Shown: positions 9,479 through 19,273, counted from the first letter of the stretch. The stretch is 64,000 bases of DNA from Shewanella psychropiezotolerans (GCF_007197555.1 NZ_CP041614.1:2038001-2102000); one strand, 5' to 3'. The notes: generated by a model not told the origin, from the letters alone. Made by a program: numbers and translations.

Positions 9479-10609
9479 GTGTCTAAATTATTTAATGAAG
9501 AACCCACCGTTTTAATTCGACGCTGTGAAGCTAACCCCGGTTACAAGCAGGTAGTTGAGAAATCGAGTTATGTTGATATTTCAAGAGTTGGATATTCACT
9601 CGATAAGTTAACAGCATACGGTAATCCTTTGCTGAATACGGCAGCCGAATTATTGGCTATTCTGGTTTCCATTCCACGGCTGGGAGCACCGAGACACATT
9701 GAGCGCTTTCGGCAAAAGTTGCTGGATACTATTGGGGTATTTAAAGAGAAGGGATTAAGTCTTGATTATCACCCAAGTATTATAGAAAAAAGTTGCTTTG
9801 TTTTCTGTGCGGCATTTGATGAAGCGATTCTGAACACCGATTGGGGGGTAAAGGCTTGTTGGGAAAATTATTCTTTGATGAGTAAGGTGTTTTCACAGAG
9901 AAATGGTGGAGAAGCTTTTTTTAGTTTGTTAGAAAATGCAGCTTTACAGCCTGCCAAGTTGACGGATTTTATCGAGCTGCAATACATCTTACTGATGCTT
10001 GGATTCAAAGGGCGATATCGCTATCGCGATGAGAGCGCTTTACATGAAATTAAATCGCAGACCTATCATTTATTACGACCTTATCGAAGCGAAAAGCTAA
10101 CGTTAACCCCTAATACTCCTGAGTTAATTAAGCGTAAGCAACCTTGGTTGTTGTTGAGTAAAAGGAAAGTTGCGTTATTGGTTATGTTGACGATTTTATT
10201 TAGTTATGTGTTTTCTGAATACCAGTACCGTGAACTTAGTCAGCCTGTTTTAGCTCAACTTGATTCACTTTCACAGCGTAATCACATGACTAAAAACTGG
10301 GAGGGAAGGTTTACTTCAGCTAGGAATACTCGTTTGATTGATGAAACGTCTGAGAATGAGGAACAAGATACATTCGCTAATATCCCAACGAATTGGGAAG
10401 TAATATTAGCCGTATTCTCTCGTTCAGAGGACGCTACTAGCGTCGTCGAAAAATTGCAGCTAGCAGGTTATCACGCATTGATGAGAGATACAGGTTCAGG
10501 CATGCAAGTGTATGTAGAAGCTGTAAAAAATATTTCTGGAATACGTAAGTTAAAGAATGAGATTAATATTCGCTTCGGTTTCAATGCTAGAGTTCGAAGG
10601 GCTCAATAA
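9479..10609 (+). CDS. tssL: T6SS inner-membrane protein TssL with SPOR-like C-terminal domain
   Basis: TssL (DotU family) forms the inner-membrane base of the T6SS with TssM. Residues ~45-215 are the cytoplasmic DotU domain, with the expected NPLLNTAAELLAI, an acidic FDEAILNTDWG motif and the LGFKGRYR block. One transmembrane helix follows near residues 228-244 (VALLVMLTILFSYVF). The periplasmic tail (residues ~300-376) reads as a SPOR-like repeat: WEVILAVFSRSEDATSVVEKL then GMQVYVEAV. OmpA-like tails are the commoner peptidoglycan-binding extension of TssL, so a SPOR-type tail is unusual. GTG start. Confidence 0.9.
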   Translation: MSKLFNEEPTVLIRRCEANPGYKQVVEKSSYVDISRVGYSLDKLTAYGNPLLNTAAELLAILVSIPRLGAPRHIERFRQKLLDTIGVFKEKGLSLDYHPSIIEKSCFVFCAAFDEAILNTDWGVKACWENYSLMSKVFSQRNGGEAFFSLLENAALQPAKLTDFIELQYILLMLGFKGRYRYRDESALHEIKSQTYHLLRPYRSEKLTLTPNTPELIKRKQPWLLLSKRKVALLVMLTILFSYVFSEYQYRELSQPVLAQLDSLSQRNHMTKNWEGRFTSARNTRLIDETSENEEQDTFANIPTNWEVILAVFSRSEDATSVVEKLQLAGYHALMRDTGSGMQVYVEAVKNISGIRKLKNEINIRFGFNARVRRAQ

Positions 10610-10610
10610 T

Positions 10611-13600
10611 ATGATTAAGAAAATAATAGCAATTTTTTTTGCTGCATTGAGTCTGAGTGCAACGCTTGGGGCCTGGTTTTATTTACCAGCGGAAGATTAT
10701 CTTTGGCTGAAAGTGGGTACGTTACTCTTTTTGGTACTGACGTCGGTATTAACTGTGTTGTGGTGGCGTAATCAGAATGCTGTAGAGCAAAATCATGAGG
10801 CAATACACGCTCAGCAGCGTTTGCTTAAACAAGATACCCGTATCATTCAGCAATATTTCGAAGCGGCAGCACGTAAAATTCGTGGTCAAGGGAGCTATAA
10901 ATTTAACAGTGTTTACGCTTTACCCTGGTATTTGGTTATTGGTGGTGAAAAGGAGACCACAGGAACAATACTACAAGAAAATGGATTGGAGCTTGTTAAC
11001 GAGCAACGGTTCGAAGCGGGGGAAGGCGATACTCAGTATCTGCGTTTTTGGAGTAATGATACAGCGGTCGTTATTGAATTAGGGGATCGTATTATTAACC
11101 ATACGGGAATCGATGAACCGTTATGGAAAGTATTGTTGCAACAATTACAAAAATACCGTCCACGTCAGGCTTTAACGGGAGTTATTTCTGTTTTTGAATG
11201 TGATCAAATCTTAAAGAGCGATCGAAAAGCACTTAAAAAATTAGCCGATGTTTATCAGAGAGGTATTATTTCTCTGAGCAAAGATCTAAAGCTTGAATTA
11301 CCACTATATTGCTTATTTTCGAAGGCGAATTACCTCGCTGATTTTACCGATTTTTTTGAGAGTTTCTCTGCTGATGATTTAGAAAACCCATTTGGGGTAA
11401 CCTTACCATGTGACACTAAGCGGCGTTTCAATAAACAGCAATTTGAATTGGAGGTACAGGTATTACTTTCTTCTTTGGTAAAGCAGCAGGTTGAACTCAT
11501 GCATAACTCGAATAGTGAACATGCTAGTGGGGTCGTCGCATTGCCTTATCAACTGCAAATATTCTTTGAGCGTGTGACTGAATTACTTAATGATATTGGC
11601 CGTGAGACTCGAGTTCGCCAAGCTGTTTGGATCCGCGGAGCTTATTTATTATCCTCAGGGCAAAAGGGGGGCAAATGTGATCTGCTTACTCAAGTGATTG
11701 CTGAAAAGGCTGAGTTTAACGCTAAAACGCAAGGGCAGCAGTGGTCAGGAAATCGAAACTATTTTGTTTCACGTGTATTTAGTCATGTGATCTTACCTGA
11801 GCGAGGTATAACGGGTCTTAATAAGTGGCGTGATTTTGGCTATATTACAGCAAGAACTGTGATGCTTGTTGTTATGCTATGCGGCTTAATATTTTCGGGG
11901 AGCGTTTTAAAAAATAACTGGAACGAGGATGAGCTGTGGCGGCAGGAGTCGATGGCAACAATACTTGATTTCGAGCGTAATACCAGCAAGATGTCAGCAA
12001 ATTATTCAATTGTAGATATCATATCATCCTTAAATGCATTGAGGGTTACGGCACGTAAAGGTATAGAGCCTAGAGCTTGGTATCAAAGGGTCAGTGTCAA
12101 ACAAGAGGAGACGGCATTACGCATGAACTCAACTTATCAGATGCAGTTAAGGTACCTTTTATTACCTAAGTTGGAAGGGATTATCAGCAAGGAGCTTTAC
12201 CTACAGACGAGTATGGGTAACCCAGGTAAAATTTTAGAGGTGCTTCGTTATTATCTGATGCTGTTTGATAAAAATCAGCTTGATGCAGCTGCAATTGAAG
12301 GATTTCTGTTTGATATTATCAAAGTTAAAGGAGGGGTACCTCTTGATGATTTAGTCAAATTGTCCTATTTGGTCGAAGATTTACTCAAAAGTAACTATGA
12401 CGAGTTTCTGAAGCCGGATAAAGAGCTTATCAAGTTGGCAACAAATAACCTGGAGGGCTTGTCGCCAGAGCGATTGATATATGCTCAAATTAAAAGCTTG
12501 CCTCAATATCGAAATCAGGTGGATTTACGAAGTATGCTGGGGCCTAAGTTCGATAGCGTATTTACCTTTACTGAGGACTTCAATGGTTATTTAGTGCCTG
12601 AAATTTTCACTAAAGCGGGATACCACAAGTTGGATTTTAGTGCTGAATCCTCCCTATTTCGTCATGAATTGAGTGTATTTAAACTGATCACAGGACAAGA
12701 ACCTGATGTTACGTTTATGGAGCTAGCAGATTTACGTAAAAAAATTCAAAAACTCTACTTCTCTGAATATATTCGATATTGGGAAGGCTTGATAGGCAAT
12801 ATCCATATCAAACAGTTCAATAGTCAACCAGGGTTAGTTTATGGGTTAAAAAATATCGCTGATGTTTCAATAAGTCCCATGTTAGATGTACTGTCTGTAG
12901 TGGTGAATAACACTAGTTTGGTCGTAACAGAGCAAGTTGATGATACTGAGAATAGTGCGGCCACGGCCAGTAAATTAAAATTAAATCGGGTGGCGACTTC
13001 TTTAAATAAACTTAACCAAGTTAAACGAATTGGTGGGAATAAATTACTGCGTATGCAGCCTGCTTATGTGGTTAATGAAGCTTTTAGTGAATTTTCCGGC
13101 TATTTAAAAGGTTATGGTAAGTCTGGTGAGGCGGCTCCTGTGGATAGTTTGTTAGAGGCGGTGACTGAATTGAGTCGTTATCTGAACATTGCACAAGTCA
13201 ATTCTGAGCCGAGTAAAGTGCTCTACAAATATGCGGTGGAGCACGCTAAAAGTGATCAAGATCCTATTACAAACCTTAATAATTTGGTAGGAAAAAAACC
13301 TGAAGTAGTGACTAAATGGACTCGTGATCTTGCCAAGCAATCATGGGAACAAGTTATCCTTGGTAGTTCAAAATATATCAATAAACAGTGGTATGAAGGT
13401 GTGTACTTGTTTTATGCAGAGTCAATTAAAGGACGATTTCCTTTTTATTTACAAGGACGAGGAGAAGTTGATCTTAATGACTTTACTTCATTTTTTAAAC
13501 CAGAAGGACGGTTGGATCAATTTGTTGAGCAAATACTTAAACCTTTTGTGTATTGGGATAATGGTGTTTTAAGGCTGCGCGTGATTGATGGCATGACATT

Positions 13601-14072
13601 GGCTATCAGTAATAGAGCTCGCTCACAACTTCGGCAAGCCAATAAAGTTCGCGAGATTTTTTTTGGTCCAGTTGGGCAAGAGTTAGGCATTGGGTTAGAG
13701 CTGAAAGTGGGGTCAATGAGTACTAGTGTGACTGAATTTCAATTGAGAGAGGTTGAAAATGTTTTTGATTACAAGCATGGTCCTCGAATATGGGAAGAGC
13801 TTAATTGGCCAGCGAGTGATGTTGATGGTTATTTGAGCGCGAATTTTTATTTGGGACAAGATCGAGTCGCTACGAAATCATACACAGGGCAATGGGCGCT
13901 CTTTAGATTTTTGTTGGAGGGTAATTCTAGCAGTACTTCAGCTAGGCGGGTTCGTAAATTTAATTATTCTATTGAAGGAAAGAATATAGCACTGCAATAC
14001 ACATTACGTAATTCTAGCCAAGTGTTGGATAAACTCTTGTTCACGCAATTTTTACTTCCTAAACATTTATAG
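10611..14072 (+). CDS. tssM: T6SS inner-membrane protein TssM (IcmF) lacking a recognisable P-loop
   Basis: Large IcmF-family protein spanning the inner membrane and reaching TssJ through the periplasm, about 1153 residues. Two N-terminal transmembrane helices (starting MIKKIIAIFFAALS and VGTLLFLVLTSVLTVLWW), a cytoplasmic domain, a third helix near residues 418-436 (VMLVVMLCGLIFSG), then a long periplasmic part. After LPWYLVIGG, where many TssM carry a Walker A loop (GxxxxGKT), this protein reads GGEKETTGTI with no GKT. NTP binding is therefore doubtful. I chose the ATG at 10611, immediately after the tssL stop, because it starts the first helix. Confidence 0.95.
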   Translation: MIKKIIAIFFAALSLSATLGAWFYLPAEDYLWLKVGTLLFLVLTSVLTVLWWRNQNAVEQNHEAIHAQQRLLKQDTRIIQQYFEAAARKIRGQGSYKFNSVYALPWYLVIGGEKETTGTILQENGLELVNEQRFEAGEGDTQYLRFWSNDTAVVIELGDRIINHTGIDEPLWKVLLQQLQKYRPRQALTGVISVFECDQILKSDRKALKKLADVYQRGIISLSKDLKLELPLYCLFSKANYLADFTDFFESFSADDLENPFGVTLPCDTKRRFNKQQFELEVQVLLSSLVKQQVELMHNSNSEHASGVVALPYQLQIFFERVTELLNDIGRETRVRQAVWIRGAYLLSSGQKGGKCDLLTQVIAEKAEFNAKTQGQQWSGNRNYFVSRVFSHVILPERGITGLNKWRDFGYITARTVMLVVMLCGLIFSGSVLKNNWNEDELWRQESMATILDFERNTSKMSANYSIVDIISSLNALRVTARKGIEPRAWYQRVSVKQEETALRMNSTYQMQLRYLLLPKLEGIISKELYLQTSMGNPGKILEVLRYYLMLFDKNQLDAAAIEGFLFDIIKVKGGVPLDDLVKLSYLVEDLLKSNYDEFLKPDKELIKLATNNLEGLSPERLIYAQIKSLPQYRNQVDLRSMLGPKFDSVFTFTEDFNGYLVPEIFTKAGYHKLDFSAESSLFRHELSVFKLITGQEPDVTFMELADLRKKIQKLYFSEYIRYWEGLIGNIHIKQFNSQPGLVYGLKNIADVSISPMLDVLSVVVNNTSLVVTEQVDDTENSAATASKLKLNRVATSLNKLNQVKRIGGNKLLRMQPAYVVNEAFSEFSGYLKGYGKSGEAAPVDSLLEAVTELSRYLNIAQVNSEPSKVLYKYAVEHAKSDQDPITNLNNLVGKKPEVVTKWTRDLAKQSWEQVILGSSKYINKQWYEGVYLFYAESIKGRFPFYLQGRGEVDLNDFTSFFKPEGRLDQFVEQILKPFVYWDNGVLRLRVIDGMTLAISNRARSQLRQANKVREIFFGPVGQELGIGLELKVGSMSTSVTEFQLREVENVFDYKHGPRIWEELNWPASDVDGYLSANFYLGQDRVATKSYTGQWALFRFLLEGNSSSTSARRVRKFNYSIEGKNIALQYTLRNSSQVLDKLLFTQFLLPKHL

Positions 14073-14075
14073 AGC

Positions 14076-14597
14076 ATGGATTCTACGATTTATCTTAAGC
14101 AGGACTATTTGATTAAGCATTATTGTTGCCAGGAGGAAATGTGGCGTGAGTGGCAGGCTGTGAATGCTTGTTATAGCGCCTGTATTCAAAAAGCAATTTC
14201 AATTGATGAGCATAAGCTTGTTATTTACTTGGAGTATTACCCAGACTCTCGTTCGCTCAATGAATTAAAAGAGCACGAAATTGATTTGTGGGTGTTTGTG
14301 TTGCCGAAAGTGATTGATGCAATCGCCCACTGTCATCAACAGGGCTGGGTTCATGGTGACATAAAACCTTCTAATATATTGTTTAATGAAACGCTTGGCA
14401 TTGTGCGGCTCATTGATTTTGGTGCCAGTAATCCAATAGGAACTAATCGAAACGCATTAAATAAATGGCAACTCACACCAATGTTCTCCTCAGAAAATCA
14501 AAAGTTAGGTGTAGGTTATGTCGAGGAAGAGGATGATTGGTATGCATTAGCGAAAATGATGCAACAAGTTGAAGGTAAGTTATTGGGAAAGATATAG
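14076..14597 (+). CDS. small T6SS-associated Ser/Thr protein kinase (PpkA-like)
   Basis: Eukaryotic-type protein kinase in minimal form, 173 residues. The catalytic loop VHGDIKPSNILF (HxD..K..N) is near residues 94-105 and the metal-binding LIDFGAS near 112-118. The usual N-lobe is shortened: no glycine-rich loop is visible. The Lys in YLIKHY and the following EEMWREWQAV helix may supply the Lys-Glu pair. The C-lobe stops soon after EDDWYALAKMM, shorter than most kinases. It follows tssM by 3 bases. Together with the FHA protein it suggests the threonine-phosphorylation pathway known from other T6SS. No PppA-type phosphatase is present in this window. Confidence 0.85.
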   Translation: MDSTIYLKQDYLIKHYCCQEEMWREWQAVNACYSACIQKAISIDEHKLVIYLEYYPDSRSLNELKEHEIDLWVFVLPKVIDAIAHCHQQGWVHGDIKPSNILFNETLGIVRLIDFGASNPIGTNRNALNKWQLTPMFSSENQKLGVGYVEEEDDWYALAKMMQQVEGKLLGKI

Positions 14598-14630
14598 ACT
14601 ATCATGTAATAATATAGAGGATGTTGAAAT

Positions 14631-15485
14631 GAAATTTATTTACCCTGAAGGTATTGTAAGTCGAGACGATAAACTTAGATATGAATCTGAGCAAGCTTTG
14701 TTGATATTAACAGATAGTTCGAATATAAAATCATCATTAAAATAACAAAGTTAATTATTAATGTATTAGAAAAAAATAAAGATATCAGCAGTAATGATAT
14801 TTCTGAATTTGGCAGATTTTATAATGGTTCTAGAACCAGTAATTTATTTCCTACGCACGCTAAAGTGAAGGGAGTGTCAGAAAAGAAAGACTTGATAAAA
14901 TTGCTAAAAAAGCAGACTTCATCAAAAAAGAAAGATGCAATCATTGCCATTCTTACGGTTATATGGATTCTCCCTAAATATCTATTGTCAGTAATTGATG
15001 GGAAAAGAAAGGGTGAAATATCAAGTGTTTATTCTAGCTTTGATGAATTTGGTAGAAATCATAACACTATTAATTTGGGAGTTAAAAGTCAAATTTTGAT
15101 GGCTAAGAATATTTTTGGAACAGCACAGATTAAAAGTAAGCTGTTAAATAATTTAAACCCTCTTTACCAACTTAGTAGTCATTATATTGAGAAGACTGAT
15201 AATGGTCTTTCAAAAAAATCAATTTATACCAGAAATAAAGTGGAAGGTGTTCCATACTTGGCCGGCACATCTGGGATGGCTAATGGTTTTTGTAATACGT
15301 TAAGTCTTCTTAATATTGGAATTAATAGTAGCGAAGGACAGAACCTTGAAAAAATAATGTCTGCTTTTATTGTTGGGATCGGCTTCCACTCTTTTCAAGA
15401 ATGCTATGATGCATTTGAAATGACTGATAAATATACAGATATGATCGAAATCATGATAGATATGAGCGATCATTTTATGTTTTAG
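14631..15485 (+). pseudogene. unknown AT-rich T6SS-cluster gene, split by one frameshift
   Basis: I do not recognise the family. A frame opens at ATG 14631 after a good AGAGGA site, runs 38 codons, and stops at a TAA just after the A4 run at 14739-14742. The next frame continues without a stop as ITKLIINVLEKNKDISSND and runs on to 15485. One extra A would join them into about 284 residues. The product is rich in Lys, Asn and Ile, has one hydrophobic stretch (DAIIAILTVIWILPKYLLSV) and a GTSGMANGFCNTLSLL segment. It is visibly more AT-rich than its neighbours. Position between the kinase and tssA suggests an accessory, effector or immunity gene; that is inference. Confidence 0.6.
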
Positions 15486-15556
15486 CGGAATTAAACAGTA
15501 ATAATTGCGGTTTAGTTATAGTTATGATTTGTGAGTTAATTGAGAAGTGAGTAAAA

Positions 15557-16714
15557 ATGTTACTGTCTAATACTGAAATTGTCGATTTATTGATCCCCAT
15601 AGATGAAGACTTACCCTGTGGTATCTATTTAAAATCAGATAAAATTGCGTTTCGGCCTCTGCGTAATAAGTTCAATTTGGCCAAGACATCTCTGCGTAAG
15701 TTATCTCAAAATCCAAGTGTTGAAGATAAAGAGCAATTAATGGAGGAAAATAAACATCTCTGGAAAGCACTCGCTGAGAGTTTGATGCATAGCTTTCGCC
15801 ACGTGAGCAGAGATATTGAGTTTATAGCTTGGTTTATTACCGCGCAGGTGATTTTGGATAATAGTTTTGAGAGTGTTGCTAATAGTCTAACTTGGTTAGC
15901 TGATTTAATTGAGTCTAGATGGGATACCCTAAATCCGGTGTTACCAATTGAAAAGTTACAAGGGGGTACCGAGGCTGAGCATCTTGCGGAGCAAGCAAGC
16001 TTCAAATGTAAATCTTTTTTTCAGTTAGCTGGTGATAGTGAAGAGAGCAACCTTTTATATGGACCATTATTACTAAAACCATTAGTTGGAGAGTTTACTT
16101 TCTTCGATTACAAAAGTGCACAGCGAAAAGGTGAGGTAAATTTGCTGAAGGAGAGGGCGCTAGGGGAAGTTTCTCGAGAGGAAAGCATTATCATTACTCG
16201 TTTGATAAATGTTGAACGTTGTCTTAAAGAAATTGAAAGGTTGAATATCACGGTTAGTGATAAAGCCAAAATGTGTGGGGTAAAACCTACAAATTTTAGT
16301 GTGCTGAAGAATATATTTACACAATTCAATTACGCTTTGGAGCAAGTATCAGGATTAACAGCCCCTTCGAATCATATAGAGGAGCAAACAACTATTCATC
16401 CACAAGATAAACATCACGCAGAGATGGAGTCTGACGAAATAACTGACATTCCTCCCGCATTTACCATGAGCAATTTGAAACAAATTGCTAAAAAAAATGT
16501 ACATAATCGAGAGCAAGCACTGAATTTACTTGGAGATGTAGCTGAGTACTTCCGAGAAAGCGAACCTCACAGCCCAGTTTCTTTCTTGTTACAAAAAGCA
16601 ATTAGTTGGGGCAACAAACCCTTTCCAGAATTGCTAGAAGAACTATTCGATGGTCAAGATAGCGACGTTAGAAGTCAAATATTCAATCTTGTGGGAGTAA
16701 AGAGACCGGATTAG
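15557..16714 (+). CDS. tssA: T6SS tail-assembly protein TssA (ImpA N-terminal domain)
   Basis: TssA binds baseplate and tail tube and primes sheath growth. The ImpA N-terminal domain opens with LLIPIDEDLPCGIYL (the P.G..L signature), followed by ALAESLMHSFRHVSRDIEFIAWF and a region with LIESRWDTLNPVLP, matching the conserved W....P motif of the family. The C-terminal ~80 residues (NREQALNLLGDVAEYFRESEPHSPVSFLL) are the typical TssA tail with EPHSP. Length 385. It is the last T6SS gene before the insertion sequences; an IS6 end lies 25 bases past its stop. Confidence 0.93.
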   Translation: MLLSNTEIVDLLIPIDEDLPCGIYLKSDKIAFRPLRNKFNLAKTSLRKLSQNPSVEDKEQLMEENKHLWKALAESLMHSFRHVSRDIEFIAWFITAQVILDNSFESVANSLTWLADLIESRWDTLNPVLPIEKLQGGTEAEHLAEQASFKCKSFFQLAGDSEESNLLYGPLLLKPLVGEFTFFDYKSAQRKGEVNLLKERALGEVSREESIIITRLINVERCLKEIERLNITVSDKAKMCGVKPTNFSVLKNIFTQFNYALEQVSGLTAPSNHIEEQTTIHPQDKHHAEMESDEITDIPPAFTMSNLKQIAKKNVHNREQALNLLGDVAEYFRESEPHSPVSFLLQKAISWGNKPFPELLEELFDGQDSDVRSQIFNLVGVKRPD

Positions 16715-16738
16715 CTCGATTATGAGTAGAGCGACAAT

Positions 16739-17002
16739 GGTTCTGTCGCAAACTGAGATCTCGCCGCTATAATTTGAGGGCGCAAGATCTCTCTGATACA
16801 ATTAGGCCGCCAAAGAATAGAATTGTTCCCATGAGGTTATATTTTCAGTTGTGTCCATTTGTCCTTGCTTAATCATGGACCAAAGCTCAATATCCGCTAA
16901 GGTCGATTCAGCCCCTTCCCAAGACTTCCAGCCCAAACATTGATGCATTTTTCTTTTCACTTTTCGATGGCTTTGCTCGACAATATTATTCAAATATTTA
17001 AC
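16739..17002 (-). mobile_element. IS6-family element remnant (3' end)
   Basis: The end GGTTCTGTCGCAAA at 16739 is the terminal inverted repeat of an IS6-family element; compare GGCTCTGTTGCAAA at 27422. Only the transposase C-terminus survives. The other half was replaced by the IS66 element starting at 17003 and is not found on the far side of it. So the insertion was accompanied by, or followed by, a deletion. Confidence 0.8.
16802..17002 (-). pseudogene. IS6-family transposase, C-terminal fragment
   Basis: The minus strand reads YVKYLNNIVEQSHRKVKRKM then LGWKSWEGAESTLADIELW, the C-terminal part of the IS6 DDE catalytic domain; the E of DDE is in NNIVEQ. About 67 codons remain. The frame continues into the IS66 end only by chance. 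The N-terminal two thirds, with both Asp residues, are missing. Confidence 0.85.
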
Positions 17003-17018
17003 GTATGCGTGTGGTGAT

Positions 17019-18518
17019 CTACACGTTGAGGTTAACGTTCCAAGGGAGTAAGGACTCGACTTCATTAGGATCTATGGCAAGCTGAGTCAGGCAGTGGTTG
17101 ATATAATCAAAGGGCATGAGCTCGTTAACCTTGGCTGTTTCGATAATACTGTAGAGCACGGCGCTAGCCTGAGCACCAGAGGCCGTATTGGAGAACATCC
17201 AATTCTTTCTCCCCACCACAAAGGGTTTGACGGTCCGCTCTGCGCGATTGTTATCGATAGAGAGTCGCCCGTCTTCGATATAGCGCATCAGTTTTGGCCA
17301 CTGGTTCAATGTATAGCTAATGGCTTCACCCAGTTTGGTTTTGGGTGAGATACGCATGACCGCTTTATCCAACCACTCCTTGAGAGTATTGAGCAAAGGG
17401 ACTGCGACCTTTTGCCTTTGTTGGTATTTTTCAGCCGCGGGTTTACCTTTAAGCTTTATCTCAAGTCGGTAGAGTTTCTTTATATGGTTGATGGCCCAGT
17501 CGCTGCTCCCGATTTTACCTTTCACCTGGACTCGCTGCGCTTCCACGAACTTTCTTCTGGCATGTGCCCAGCAACCGACTAAGCTCGCTTTGGTCTGGGC
17601 ATAGCCCTGATAACCATCACAGTGCAGGTAACCGTTAAAACCATCGAGAAAATCAACGGCATGATAGCCGTGCCGGCTCACGCGGTAGTCATACAGCACG
17701 ATATTAGGTTGTTCATGATTGCCAGGCGAGTCAGTGTCTGAGCAATACACCCACATGTAACATTTAGCCCGGTCTTCACTGAGCACATTCAGCGTAGTCT
17801 CATCAGCATGCAGGACTTGCAGCTTGATAAGGATGGATTTGATTTTATCGTACAGCACTTGCAGTAATTGACTGCTTTTCATCATCCAGTCTGACATGGT
17901 GCGGCGGCTTAAGTGGATACCCCATTGCTTAAACTGAGTTTCCTGACGATAAAGCGGCATATGGTATTGATATTTAGCGGTAATGATTTGACTGAGTAAA
18001 CTCGGCGTTGCGATACCCTTGGGGATAGGTGATGGCGGAACGGGTGCCTACTTAATCGGGGTTATCGTGTTGTGAGTCTCACAATGGCGACAAGCATACT
18101 GCACTTCCACTTTAGCTGGCACGAACTCCAGTTTTTCACTGATATCCTCGCCGATTTTATGTTAGTCGTGGCCGCAGCACTCGCAAGTCTTATCTTCATC
18201 AGGGGTGTCATGCACAATAACTGTACGAGGAAGTTCTGCTGGTAGCGGCTTACGCTTGGGTTTGTTACGGGTATAGGTAACGGTCTCAACGTCTGCTGAC
18301 TCATCCTTGTCACATTCCTCTTCAGCCTTATTAAACAGCGAAGCTTGCTCTGGGCTCACTTCACTGCTTTTACCAAACCGGTGATGTTGAGCTAAACGAA
18401 ACTGTTCGAGTAAACGTTGATATTTATTTTCCGTTACAGCTAAAAGCGCCTCAGTTTCTAGCAATTTAGCCAGAAGCTGTTGGGGTGATAACTTGGTTTC
18501 TATCGGTGCTTTATTCAT
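17019..18518 (-). pseudogene. tnpC: IS66 transposase TnpC with two in-frame stop codons
   Basis: Large DDE transposase of IS66. The N-terminus (from 18518) has the helical MNKAPIETKLSPQQLLAKLL segment and the zinc-finger-like CECCGHD; the catalytic part has VLHADETTLNV, VGCWAHARRKFVEA and NNRAERTVKPFVVGRKNW. The frame is continuous from end to end but is interrupted by TAA at 18162-18164 and TAG at 18048-18050. No frame change is needed, so these are nonsense mutations. The C-terminus (ESLLPWNVNLNV) reaches the left end of the element. Confidence 0.92.
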
Positions 18519-18598
18519 GGCGTTATTATACCACTACACCCATGAGCACGATGATTTACAGCTTATTTAGTTCTATTTATCTGCACATTTTCAATCGG

Positions 18599-18949
18599 TT
18601 ACTGTACCGTTGATTGATAGTCCAGTTTTTGATGTCCCATCACCTCAAAACCTTGCAGTAGCCATTGCAACTGCTGATGTGAGAGCGACAAAGTTTCAGA
18701 CTCTATTTTCGAAGGCCATTTAAAGCGTTCCTTGTCGAGACGCTTATACCACAGTGCAAATCCTGTTCGGTCCCAGTATAAGATTTTAAGCTTGTCCCGG
18801 GCTTTGTTGGTAAAGACAAATAACGCATCTGAAAACGGTGATAGCTGCATATCTTGCTCGACGATGACGACCAGGCCGTTAATGGACTTGCGAAAGTCGA
18901 CCACATCTCGATGCAAGTAGAGGGTCTCTATATCAGAGAACTGTGACAT
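18599..18949 (-). CDS. tnpB: IS66 accessory protein TnpB (Orf2)
   Basis: The 116-residue IS66 Orf2 protein, needed for transposition but with no known catalytic motif. Typical features are VDFRKSINGLVVIV, the DALFVFTNKARDKLKILYWD block and GFALWYKRLDKERFKWP. Intact. Its ATG directly abuts the TAG of tnpA, so the two genes are probably translationally coupled. Confidence 0.95.
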   Translation of the reverse strand: MSQFSDIETLYLHRDVVDFRKSINGLVVIVEQDMQLSPFSDALFVFTNKARDKLKILYWDRTGFALWYKRLDKERFKWPSKIESETLSLSHQQLQWLLQGFEVMGHQKLDYQSTVQ

Positions 18950-19273
18950 CTAGCGGCACTCCCTGAGTAGCTGGCCTAGCCAACGTGGGTCAGTATTGAC
19001 CGGAAGCGTCAATGACATTGCCCCTACGGCCAGGTTAATCACCGCCACTTCTTGTGGTGGCTCTGTCGTTAATGCCTCTGCTTTGGGCGTGAGTTTTACA
19101 AAGGTTGAATGGAATGCTTCCTTAGCCTTCATCAAATCGCTTCTCTTGCGGCTAAAGGTTTTAACGACAAGGTGATGCTGGGAACAAAAATCAACAATCG
19201 TTAATTTGCTTTGTTTGTGAAGCTCTATGAGTTCAAGCCATTGTTCTAGTGTCTTATGTTTACGCGAGGCCAT
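18950..19273 (-). CDS. tnpA: IS66 accessory protein TnpA (Orf1)
   Basis: Small helix-turn-helix protein of IS66, about 107 residues from the ATG at 19273 (MASRKHKTLEQWLELI). The frame is open 18 codons further upstream, but that stretch reaches the terminal region and is unlikely to be translated. The HTH reads SKLTIVDFCSQHHLVVKTFS. The end abuts tnpB. Intact. Confidence 0.88.
   Translation of the reverse strand: MASRKHKTLEQWLELIELHKQSKLTIVDFCSQHHLVVKTFSRKRSDLMKAKEAFHSTFVKLTPKAEALTTEPPQEVAVINLAVGAMSLTLPVNTDPRWLGQLLRECR

Noticed and set aside
16802..17065. A complete 87-residue protein at the IS6/IS66 junction
   Set aside because: Its first ~20 residues come from the IS66 end and the rest is the tail of an IS6 transposase; the frame is a fusion by chance.
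18048..18164. Programmed stop readthrough or frameshifting in IS66 tnpC
   Set aside because: IS66 has no known recoding in tnpC, and two different stops 38 codons apart in an otherwise standard frame look like mutations.
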